Of a DNA stretch of 64,000 nt, positions 9,671-17,341 are shown in pieces (positions within the stretch are counted from its first letter, which is position 1; each line of letters starts with the position of its first letter). Origin of the DNA: Enterobacter ludwigii. GTDB lineage: Bacteria; Pseudomonadota; Gammaproteobacteria; Enterobacterales; Enterobacteriaceae. The translations under genes and the position numbers were made by a program. A model generated the notes under the pieces. It saw only the letters and a list, made by a program, of their open reading frames with translations, had not been told where the DNA came from and did no database searches. Location of the stretch: contig CEFQ01000001.1 in the NCBI GenBank assembly GCA_900068845.1, positions 190,983 through 254,982 on the forward strand. The letters run 5' to 3'.

Positions 9671-9709
9671 CGCACCGCCATTGCGCACGGTTTGCGCCGT
9701 CGCTGTGCA
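9671..9709 (+). promoter_or_regulatory. Two NtrC-like enhancer sites
   Basis: Two 17-bp sites resemble the NtrC consensus TGCACC-N5-GGTGCA: CGCACCGCCATTGCGCA (9671-9687, 9 of 12) and TGCGCCGTCGCTGTGCA (9693-9709, 10 of 12). Their centres are 22 bp apart, two helical turns, on the same DNA face. They lie about 120 and 98 bp upstream of the start site predicted from the sigma-54 element at 9773-9788, a usual distance for NtrC enhancers. Confidence 0.65.
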
Positions 9710-9772
9710 ATTTATCATCTGAAAAACGTATTACACATCAATTAACTACGCGCTTTCATCGAGTTACAAAAA

Positions 9773-9788
9773 TGGCACGCGCTTTGCT
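9773..9788 (+). promoter_or_regulatory. Sigma-54 (RpoN) promoter of the urea operon
   Basis: TGGCACGCGCTTTGCT matches the sigma-54 consensus TGGCAC-N5-TTGCW at every defined base, with the -24 GG (9774-9775) and -12 GC (9786-9787) correctly spaced. Transcription should start near 9799, about 29 nt before the allophanate hydrolase ATG. Confidence 0.85.
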
Positions 9789-9792
9789 CTGT

Positions 9793-9824
9793 TGAATTCC
9801 ATCTTGTATACCAGTTGGAATTCA
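9793..9824. promoter_or_regulatory. Long palindrome over the predicted start site, candidate GntR operator
   Basis: An inverted repeat of 16 base pairs with only two mismatched pairs (9802/9815 and 9805/9812), exactly centred on GTATAC (9806-9811). The outer arms are gaattcca (9794-9801) and tggaattc (9816-9823). A GTATAC-type core is common in FadR/FCD-type GntR operators, and such a regulator is encoded in the operon at 15254-15952. The palindrome spans about -6 to +26 of the sigma-54 transcript. Confidence 0.65.
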
Positions 9825-9827
9825 CCC

Positions 9828-11624
9828 ATGGCATCGACCTTTGGCTTTACGCTCCAGGATTGGCAACGCAGTTACCAACAGGATCCACAGCACATTAGCG
9901 CGCTGCTGGCGGCACATCTCGAAGCAATCGACCCGCAGGATAACGCCTGGCTCTACCTCGCCACGCCCGCGCAGCTGCAGGCACAAATTGAACCGCTGCT
10001 GGCGAGCTACCAGCGCAATCCCGCCGCGCTCCCGCTATTCGGCGTACCGTTTGCAGTGAAAGACAATATTGATGTCGCCGGCTGGCCGACCAGCGCCGCC
10101 TGCCCGGCCTTCACCTACACCGCCGCCGCCGATGCCTTTGTCGTTGCACAGCTCAAAGCCGCGGGCGCCGTAGTGATTGGCAAAACCAACCTCGACCAAT
10201 ACGCCACCGGTTTAGTCGGCACCCGTTCGCCGTTTGGTGCGGTGAGCAACACCTTCAATCCAGATTACGTCAGCGGCGGCTCCAGCTCCGGTTCCGCATC
10301 GGTGCTGGCGCGCGGCCTGGTCGGCTTCTCGCTCGGCACCGACACCGCCGGTTCCGGCCGTGTACCGGCCGGTTTCAACAATATCGTCGGCCTCAAACCG
10401 ACCAAAGGCTGGTTCTCCGCCAGCGGCGTGGTGCCGGCTTGCCGCCTGAACGACACCATCTCCGTGTTCGCATTAACGGTGGAAGATGCCTTTGCCGTGG
10501 CCTCGGCCGCAGGCGGTTATGATGCCGGCGATGCCTATTCGCGCAGCAATCCGCATACCGCGCCCGCCAGTTTCAAAGCGCAGCCCGATTTCGCTATTCC
10601 CGCTACGCCCGAATTCTTCGGCGACCAGCAGGCCGAAGCCGCATGGCTGGCCGCGCTGGCGCAGTTACAAGCGGGCGGCGCGACGCTGCATCCCATCGAT
10701 TTCTCCGTGTTCCACCAGCTGGCCGAGCAGCTCTATTACGGCCCGTGGGTCGCCGAGCGCACCGTGGCGGTGGGCGAGATGATCAATCGTCCGGAAGAGA
10801 TGGACCCAGTGGTGTTTGGCATTGTCAGCAGCGGCCTGAAATATACGGCGGTGGAAGCCTATCAGGCGGAATACCTGCGCGCCGAACTGACGCGCCAGAT
10901 CCAGCAAACGCTGGCGCAGTTCGATGCGCTGGTGGTGCCGACTTCGCCCACCATCCACACGCTGGCAGAAATGCAGCAGGAGCCGGTGCACTACAACTCG
11001 CAGTTCGGCACCTACACCAACTTCACTAACCTTGCCGATCTCAGCGCGCTGGCGCTGCCAGCCCCGTTCCGCGCCGATGGTTTACCGGCGGGCATCACGC
11101 TGATTGCGCCCGCCTGGCAGGATCGTGCGCTGGCCGGTTTCGGTATCCGCTGGCAGCAGCAGATGGCGCTGCCGCTCGGCGCCACTGGCAAAGCACAGCC
11201 TGTTGAATCGGTAACGTTGCCGGTTTCTGCCGATCACGTGCGCGTGGCGGTGGTGGGCGCACATCTCACCGGCATGCCGCTTAACTTCCAGCTCACCACG
11301 CGTCAGGCGGTGCTGGTGGAAGAGACACAAACCGCCAGCAACTATCGCCTGTTTGCCCTGCTCGATGGCCCGATCAAAAAACCCGGCCTGCTGCGCGGCG
11401 AGAGCGGTGCGGCGATCACCGTCGAGCTGTGGGATATCCCGCTGGCGCGCTTTGGCGAGTTCGTGGCGGAAATCCCCGCCCCGCTCGGCATTGGCTCGTT
11501 AACACTGGCCGATGGACGCAGCGTTAAAGGCTTTATCTGTGAACCGGCGGTGCTGTCGCAGGCGCTGGAAATTACCGAATTTGGCGGCTGGCGCAACTGG
11601 CTGGCTTCTCAGGGGAGTAAATAA
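9828..11624 (+). CDS. atzF: Allophanate hydrolase
   Basis: Hydrolyses allophanate (urea-1-carboxylate) to ammonia and CO2, the second step of the urea amidolyase route. The 598-aa protein has an amidase-signature domain (about 1-430) with K78 in FAVKDNIDVAG, the Ser-rich loop SGGSSSGSAS (149-158) and the nucleophile region GTDTAGSGRVPAG with S176, forming the Ser-cisSer-Lys triad. The C-terminal domain (about 465-598, from VRVAVVGAHLTGMPLN) is the allophanate-hydrolase-specific part. I chose the ATG at 9828; an in-frame TTG at 9792 would lie before the predicted sigma-54 start site at about 9799, so it cannot be used from that promoter. The urea carboxylase gene follows after 2 nt. Confidence 0.93.
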   Translation: MASTFGFTLQDWQRSYQQDPQHISALLAAHLEAIDPQDNAWLYLATPAQLQAQIEPLLASYQRNPAALPLFGVPFAVKDNIDVAGWPTSAACPAFTYTAAADAFVVAQLKAAGAVVIGKTNLDQYATGLVGTRSPFGAVSNTFNPDYVSGGSSSGSASVLARGLVGFSLGTDTAGSGRVPAGFNNIVGLKPTKGWFSASGVVPACRLNDTISVFALTVEDAFAVASAAGGYDAGDAYSRSNPHTAPASFKAQPDFAIPATPEFFGDQQAEAAWLAALAQLQAGGATLHPIDFSVFHQLAEQLYYGPWVAERTVAVGEMINRPEEMDPVVFGIVSSGLKYTAVEAYQAEYLRAELTRQIQQTLAQFDALVVPTSPTIHTLAEMQQEPVHYNSQFGTYTNFTNLADLSALALPAPFRADGLPAGITLIAPAWQDRALAGFGIRWQQQMALPLGATGKAQPVESVTLPVSADHVRVAVVGAHLTGMPLNFQLTTRQAVLVEETQTASNYRLFALLDGPIKKPGLLRGESGAAITVELWDIPLARFGEFVAEIPAPLGIGSLTLADGRSVKGFICEPAVLSQALEITEFGGWRNWLASQGSK

Positions 11625-11626
11625 GC

Positions 11627-14600
11627 ATGTTCAGCACCGTTCTGATTGCTAACCGCGGCGAAATTGCCTGCCGTGCCATCCGCACCTTAAAACGCCTCGG
11701 CGTGAAAAGCGTTGCCGTCTATTCCGATGCCGATCGCAATGCGCGCCACGTCAAAGACGCCGATGTGGCCATCGCTCTCGGCGGCGACAAAGCCAGCGAC
11801 AGCTATTTACGCATCGATAAAATCCTCGCCGCCGCGCAGGAAACCGGTGCCGAAGCCATCTGGCCGGGCTACGGTTTTCTTTCGGAAAGCCTGCCGTTTG
11901 CCGATGCCTGTGAAAAAGCCGGTATCGCCTTTGTCGGCCCGACCGCGCAGCAGATTGGCGAGTTTGGCCTGAAACACCGCGCGCGTGAGTTAGCCGCCAG
12001 CGCGGGCGTGCCGATGACGCCGGGCACGCCGCTGTTGAATTCACTGGAAGACGCGCTGAGCGCCGCCGACACCATCGGTTATCCGGTGATGCTGAAAAGC
12101 ACCGCGGGCGGCGGTGGCATCGGCCTGACGCGCTGCGCCGATGCCGATGCGCTGCGCAATGCGTGGGAGAGCGTGCGTCGTCTTGGCGAGCAGTTCTTCA
12201 GTGATGCAGGGGTGTTTTTAGAGCGCTGTATCGACCGCGCGCGCCACGTTGAAGTGCAGATTTTTGGCGACGGCAGCGGCAAAGTGATCGCCCTCGGCGA
12301 ACGCGACTGCTCGCTGCAACGCCGCAACCAGAAAGTGGTGGAAGAAACCCCGGCACCGAATCTGCCGCAGGCGACGCGTGAAGCGCTGCTCTCTTCGGCG
12401 GTGCGCCTCGGCGAATTGGTGAATTATCGCAGCGCCGGTACGGTGGAATACATCTACGATGCCGAGCAGGATGCTTTTTACTTCCTCGAAGTGAACACCC
12501 GCCTTCAAGTGGAACATCCGGTCACCGAATGCGTCACCGGCCTCGATCTGGTGGAGTGCATGCTGAAAGTCGCCGCGGGCGATGCCATCGACTGGGCGCG
12601 GCTGCAACAAGCCCCACAGGGCGCGTCAATCGAAGTGCGCATTTACGCGGAAGATCCGCTGAAAAACTTCCAGCCCAGCCCCGGCGTGCTGACCCACGTT
12701 GGCTTCCCGGACGATGTGCGCGTTGATGGTTGGATCGACACCGGCACCGAAGTTTCGGCGTTTTACGATCCGATGGTCGCCAAACTGATCGTGCATGCTG
12801 AAACGCGCGAAGCGGCGCTGGCGAAAATGCAGCAGGCGCTCGACGCCACGCAACTGCACGGCATCGCCAGCAACCTCGACTATCTGCGCCAGATCGTCGC
12901 CACCGAGGCGTTCCGCAGCGGCAAGGTGTGGACGCGCTTCCTCGACAGCTTCACCCCCTCCGCCAGCGTGATTGAAGTGCTGCAACCCGGTACCTTCAGC
13001 AGCATTCAGGATTTCCCTGGCCGCCTCGGCTACTGGGATATCGGCGTGCCGCCGTCCGGCCCGATGGACGATTTCGCCTTCCGCCTGGCGAACCGCATTG
13101 TCGGCAACCACGACAGCGCTGCGGGCCTCGAATTTACCCTGCAAGGCCCGACGCTGCGCTTCCACAGCGAGGCGGTGATCGCCTTAACCGGTGCGGATTG
13201 CCCGGCCACGCTTGATGGCGACAGCATCGCCTACTGGCAACCTATCAGCGTCAAAGCGGGACAAACCCTGACATTAGGCCGCGCACAACACGGTTGCCGC
13301 ACCTATTTAGCGGTGCGCAACGGCTTCGACGTGCCGGAATATCTCGGCAGCCGCTCGACCTTCTCGCTCGGCCAGTTTGGCGGCCACGCCGGACGCACCT
13401 TGCGCGTTGCCGATATGCTGCCGATCTCCCAGCCGCAGCTGGCGGCCTGCACCACGCCCGCGCCGGTCAGCGCACCGCAGCCGCTCGATCGTGCACTGGT
13501 GCCACACTACGGCAGCGAATGGCGCATTGGTGTGCTGTACGGGCCGCACGGCGCGCCGGATTTCTTTACTCAGGCGGCGATTGATGAGTTCTTTGCCAGC
13601 GACTGGCAGGTGCACTACAACTCCAACCGCCTCGGCGTGCGGCTGGTTGGCCCGAAACCGACGTGGACGCGCGCCAACGGCGGCGAAGCCGGCCTGCACC
13701 CCTCTAACGTGCATGACTGCGAATATGCCATCGGCGCGGTGAACTTCACCGGCGACTTCCCGGTGATTCTGACGCACGACGGCCCCAGCCTCGGCGGCTT
13801 CGTCTGTCCGGTGACCATCGCTAAAGCCGAGCTGTGGAAAGTGGGCCAGGTGAAACCAGGTGATAAAATTCGCTTCCACCCGATCAGCGCCGACGAAGCG
13901 GTGGCGCTGGAAAAAGCCCAGGCGCACAGCGTAGCTACCCTGCGCAGCGCGCACGCACCCGCCTTTGCGGTGCCCTCTTTAGCGGCCAGCGCTATCGGTT
14001 CCGCGACTCTGCTGGCGGCGTTACCGGCCACGGCCACCACGCCCGCGGCGGTCTATCGTCAGGCGGGCGACAAATATGTGCTGATTGAGTACGGCGACAA
14101 CGTGCTGGATCTGGCGCTGCGTCTGCGCGTGCATCTGCTGATGAATGCGCTGCGTGAACGCGCGGTGCCGGGCGTGGAAGAGCTGTCGCCTGGCGTGCGC
14201 TCATTGCAGGTGCGCTACGACAGCCTGATCCTCAGCCAGAAACAGTTAATGCAGCTGCTGCTGGAGCTGGAAAGCGGATTGGGCGATGTCAGCCAGCTGA
14301 AAGTGCCGTCACGCATTGTCTGGCTACCGATGGCATTCGAAGACAGCGCCACGCTCGGCGCAGTCGAACGCTACAAAGAAACCGTGCGCGCCAGCGCGCC
14401 GTGGCTGCCGAACAACGTTGATTTTATTCAGCGTATTAATGGTTTAGCCAGCCGCGAAGCGGTGCGCGACACGATCTTTGACGCCAGCTACCTGATTCTC
14501 GGTCTCGGCGATGTCTATCTCGGCGCGCCGTGCGCGGTGCCGATCGATCCGCGCCATCGCCTGCTCAGTTCCAAATACAGCCCGGCGCGCACCTTCACCG

Positions 14601-15244
14601 CCGAAGGCACCGTCGGCATTGGCGGCATGTACATGTGCATCTACGGCATGGATTCCCCGGGCGGCTATCAGCTGGTGGGCCGCACTTTACCGATCTGGAA
14701 CAAGTTCCTCAAAAACCCGCAGTTCGCCGCCGACGAGCCGTGGCTGCTGCACTTCTTCGATCAGGTGCGCTTCTACCCGGTAACGGAAGATGAACTGACG
14801 CAGCTGCGCGATGACTTCCGTGAAGGCCGCGCCACGGTGCGCATCGAAGAAACGGTATTCGACTTCGCCGCTCATCACCAGTTCCTGGCGGAAAATGCCT
14901 CGTCGATCAGCGATTTCCGTCAGCGCCAGTCCACCGCCTTCGAACAGGAAGTGACGCTGTGGGCGCAGGAAGAGCAGAACGCGCCACTCACCAGTGAAGA
15001 GACGCTGGAGGTGGCGGAAGCCGACGACGATGCGCTGGCGGTGTGCGCCGATATGAACGGCAACATCTGGAAAGTGCTGGTACAGCCGGGCGACGTGGTG
15101 GAAGCCGGTCAAACGCTGATCATCGTGGAAGCGATGAAGATGGAACTGGCGATTGTCGCGCCACAGGCCGGCAAAGTGAAACGCATTGCCTGCCAGGCGG
15201 GACGTCCGGTGAGTCCGGGCGATGCCCTGCTGTGGCTGGAATAA
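11627..15244 (+). CDS. uca: Urea carboxylase (biotin-dependent)
   Basis: Carboxylates urea to allophanate using ATP and bicarbonate. 1205 aa, full length for bacterial urea carboxylases. Domains in order: biotin carboxylase (1-445; MFSTVLIANRGEIACRAIRT, GYGFLSES, ATP-grasp loop STAGGGGIGL, EVNTRLQVEHPVTE); carboxyltransferase made of KipA- and KipI-like halves (about 460-1100; VLQPGTFSSIQDFPGRLGYW, later YGDNVLDLALRLRVHLL); and a biotinyl domain with biotin lysine K1171 in VEAMKMEL. Some proteins annotated as urea carboxylase are guanidine carboxylases, but those usually sit beside carboxyguanidine deiminase genes, which are absent here; a urea transporter is encoded instead, favouring urea. 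Confidence 0.93.
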   Translation: MFSTVLIANRGEIACRAIRTLKRLGVKSVAVYSDADRNARHVKDADVAIALGGDKASDSYLRIDKILAAAQETGAEAIWPGYGFLSESLPFADACEKAGIAFVGPTAQQIGEFGLKHRARELAASAGVPMTPGTPLLNSLEDALSAADTIGYPVMLKSTAGGGGIGLTRCADADALRNAWESVRRLGEQFFSDAGVFLERCIDRARHVEVQIFGDGSGKVIALGERDCSLQRRNQKVVEETPAPNLPQATREALLSSAVRLGELVNYRSAGTVEYIYDAEQDAFYFLEVNTRLQVEHPVTECVTGLDLVECMLKVAAGDAIDWARLQQAPQGASIEVRIYAEDPLKNFQPSPGVLTHVGFPDDVRVDGWIDTGTEVSAFYDPMVAKLIVHAETREAALAKMQQALDATQLHGIASNLDYLRQIVATEAFRSGKVWTRFLDSFTPSASVIEVLQPGTFSSIQDFPGRLGYWDIGVPPSGPMDDFAFRLANRIVGNHDSAAGLEFTLQGPTLRFHSEAVIALTGADCPATLDGDSIAYWQPISVKAGQTLTLGRAQHGCRTYLAVRNGFDVPEYLGSRSTFSLGQFGGHAGRTLRVADMLPISQPQLAACTTPAPVSAPQPLDRALVPHYGSEWRIGVLYGPHGAPDFFTQAAIDEFFASDWQVHYNSNRLGVRLVGPKPTWTRANGGEAGLHPSNVHDCEYAIGAVNFTGDFPVILTHDGPSLGGFVCPVTIAKAELWKVGQVKPGDKIRFHPISADEAVALEKAQAHSVATLRSAHAPAFAVPSLAASAIGSATLLAALPATATTPAAVYRQAGDKYVLIEYGDNVLDLALRLRVHLLMNALRERAVPGVEELSPGVRSLQVRYDSLILSQKQLMQLLLELESGLGDVSQLKVPSRIVWLPMAFEDSATLGAVERYKETVRASAPWLPNNVDFIQRINGLASREAVRDTIFDASYLILGLGDVYLGAPCAVPIDPRHRLLSSKYSPARTFTAEGTVGIGGMYMCIYGMDSPGGYQLVGRTLPIWNKFLKNPQFAADEPWLLHFFDQVRFYPVTEDELTQLRDDFREGRATVRIEETVFDFAAHHQFLAENASSISDFRQRQSTAFEQEVTLWAQEEQNAPLTSEETLEVAEADDDALAVCADMNGNIWKVLVQPGDVVEAGQTLIIVEAMKMELAIVAPQAGKVKRIACQAGRPVSPGDALLWLE

Positions 15245-15253
15245 GGAGTTGGC

Positions 15254-15952
15254 ATGAACACGAGCCCGCGTAGCAAAGGCCGTCCTGAAGCGCTGGCCGA
15301 AAAGGTTTATCAGGCGCTGAAGCAGGACATTTTCGAGTTCCGCCTGATGCCGGGCGACCGCTTCAGCGAAAACGAAATCGCCGATCGGCTGGACGTCAGC
15401 CGCACGCCGGTACGTCAGGCGCTGTTCTGGCTGGAGCGCGAGGGCTACGTCGAAGTGTGGTTCCGCAGCGGCTGGCAGGTGAAGCCGTTCGACTTCGAAT
15501 ATTTCGAAGAGCTGTACGACTTCCGCACCGTGCTGGAGTGCGAAGCGGTGCGCCGCTTGTGCGCGCTGCCCGCACCACAATGCATCGACATGCTTACCGC
15601 GCTGAAAAGCTTCTGGATTGATGCGCCGCCGCAGGCCGATGGCAAAGCGGTCTCCGCGCAGGATGAAGACTTTCACATGGCGCTGGTGGCCGCTGCGGGC
15701 AATCAGGAGATGGCGCGCATTCACGCCGAATTGACCGAAAAGATTCGCATCATTCGTCGTCTCGATTTCACCCGTGACGACCGAATGGAGGCGACATACC
15801 GCGAACACGCCCAGATTTTACGGGCGATTTTCCAGCAACAGACCGAGGAGGCGCAGCGCATTTTAACCGACCACATCGCCGTCAGTAAGGCTGAGGTCAG
15901 AAAGATTACATTGCATATGTTACAGCAGGCTCGACTTCAACCCATTGAATAA
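15254..15952 (+). CDS. GntR-family (FCD/FadR-type) transcriptional regulator of the urea operon
   Basis: A 232-aa regulator with an N-terminal winged helix-turn-helix (about residues 10-80; LMPGDRFSENEIADRLDVSR then TPVRQALFWLEREGYV) and a C-terminal all-helical FCD ligand-binding domain. The FCD metal-binding residues appear present: D/H in DEDFHMALVAAAGN, H in YREHAQILRAI and H in ILTDHIAVSK. It lies 9 nt after urea carboxylase and 28 nt before urtA, inside the operon. It probably senses a urea-pathway metabolite and binds the GTATAC-centred palindrome at 9793-9824. Ligand and sign of regulation are unknown. Confidence 0.85.
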   Translation: MNTSPRSKGRPEALAEKVYQALKQDIFEFRLMPGDRFSENEIADRLDVSRTPVRQALFWLEREGYVEVWFRSGWQVKPFDFEYFEELYDFRTVLECEAVRRLCALPAPQCIDMLTALKSFWIDAPPQADGKAVSAQDEDFHMALVAAAGNQEMARIHAELTEKIRIIRRLDFTRDDRMEATYREHAQILRAIFQQQTEEAQRILTDHIAVSKAEVRKITLHMLQQARLQPIE

Positions 15953-15980
15953 CAACATAAACACAGTTAGGGGTTTACTG

Positions 15981-17249
15981 ATGAAAAGACGTTCGTTGCT
16001 CAAGGCTTTTGCGCTCTCTGCCTCTGTCGCCAGCATGGGCTTTGCCTTCGCGGCACAGGCTGCTGACACCATTAAGGTGGGCATTATGTCCTCGCTTTCC
16101 GGCACCATGGCGATCTCCGAAACGCCGCTGAAGGACGTGGCGCTGATGACCATCGATGAGATCAACGCCAAAGGCGGCGTGCTCGGCAAAAAACTGGAAC
16201 CGGTGGTGGTGGATCCCGCGTCTAACTGGCCGCTGTTCGCTGAGAAAGCGCGTCAGCTGCTGACGCAGGATAAAGTGGCAGCGGTGTTCGGTTGCTGGAC
16301 CTCGGTCTCGCGCAAATCGGTGCTGCCGGTGTTTGAGGAGCTGAACGGCCTGCTGTTCTACCCGGTGCAGTACGAAGGCGAAGAGATGTCGCCGAACGTG
16401 TTTTATACCGGTGCCGCGCCGAACCAACAGGCGATTCCGGCAGTGGAATACCTGATGAGTGAAGATGGCGGCAGCGCTAAACGCTTCTTCCTGCTGGGCA
16501 CCGACTACGTTTATCCGCGCACCACCAATAAGATCCTGCGCGCCTTCCTGCATACCAAAGGCGTGCAGGATAAAGACATCGAAGAGGTCTATACGCCGTT
16601 TGGCTACAGCGATTACCAGACCATTGTCTCCAACATTAAGAAGTTCTCTGCCGGGGGTAAAACCGCGGTGATCTCCACCATTAACGGCGACTCCAACGTA
16701 CCGTTCTACAAAGAGCTGGCGAACCAGGGCATTAAAGCCACCGATATTCCGGTCATCGCCTTCTCGGTCGGCGAGGAAGAGTTGCGCGGCATCGACACCA
16801 AACCGCTGGTCGGTCAGTTAGCGGCGTGGAACTACTTCGAGTCGGTGGATAATCCCACTAACACCAAGTTTGTTGCCGATTACCGCGCCTATGCCAAGGC
16901 ACACAATCTGCCGAACGCCAATACCGTGGTGACTAACGATCCGATGGAAGCCACCTACGTGGGCCTGCATATGTGGGCGCAGGCGGTTGAGAAAGCCGGC
17001 ACCACCGATGTAGACAAAGTACGCGCCGCGATGGCGGGCCAGACCTTCAAAGCGCCGGACGGTTTCACCCTGACCATGGATAAAACCAACCATCATCTGC
17101 ACAAGCCGGTAATGATTGGCGAAGTGGAAGAGAACGGCCAGTTCAACGTGGTGTGGCAAACCGAGCAACCGGTGCGCGCCCAGCCGTGGAGTCCGTACAT
17201 CGCGGGTAACGACAAGAAGCCCGATCATCCGGTGAAATCAACGCAGTAA
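15981..17249 (+). CDS. urtA: Urea ABC transporter, periplasmic substrate-binding protein UrtA
   Basis: Binds urea in the periplasm and delivers it to UrtBC. 422 aa, a type-I periplasmic binding protein starting (mature) ADTIKVGIMSSLSGTMAISE, the LivJ/AmiC-like UrtA signature. The signal peptide begins MKRRSLLKAFALSASVASMG, whose KRRSLLK matches a twin-arginine motif, so Tat export is possible. I chose the ATG at 15981 because it places the signal peptide at the start; an upstream in-frame ATG at 15945 would overlap the gntR end. A palindromic repeat separates urtA from urtB. Confidence 0.93.
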   Translation: MKRRSLLKAFALSASVASMGFAFAAQAADTIKVGIMSSLSGTMAISETPLKDVALMTIDEINAKGGVLGKKLEPVVVDPASNWPLFAEKARQLLTQDKVAAVFGCWTSVSRKSVLPVFEELNGLLFYPVQYEGEEMSPNVFYTGAAPNQQAIPAVEYLMSEDGGSAKRFFLLGTDYVYPRTTNKILRAFLHTKGVQDKDIEEVYTPFGYSDYQTIVSNIKKFSAGGKTAVISTINGDSNVPFYKELANQGIKATDIPVIAFSVGEEELRGIDTKPLVGQLAAWNYFESVDNPTNTKFVADYRAYAKAHNLPNANTVVTNDPMEATYVGLHMWAQAVEKAGTTDVDKVRAAMAGQTFKAPDGFTLTMDKTNHHLHKPVMIGEVEENGQFNVVWQTEQPVRAQPWSPYIAGNDKKPDHPVKSTQ

Positions 17250-17257
17250 GTGATAGC

Positions 17258-17317
17258 GGTCGCCATAAATGGCGCCCCTACATTAACCGTGCAGTAGGGT
17301 CGCCATTAATGGCGACC
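17258..17317. repeat. REP-like double palindrome inside the urt operon
   Basis: Two stem-loops in opposite orientation: ggtcgccataaatggcgcccc (17258-17278; inner stem cgcca/tggcg) and gtagggtcgccattaatggc ending gacc (17294-17317). They occupy most of the urtA-urtB gap. Such elements often stabilise upstream mRNA, which would favour high UrtA relative to the membrane subunits. Confidence 0.85.
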
Positions 17318-17341
17318 TCAATCTCCATCAGGGCCAGAACC

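Noticed and set aside
14687..15808. A 373-aa minus-strand open frame over the urea carboxylase end and GntR start
   Set aside because: It spans two well-supported genes on the other strand and has no recognisable domain; long mirror frames are expected in GC-rich code.
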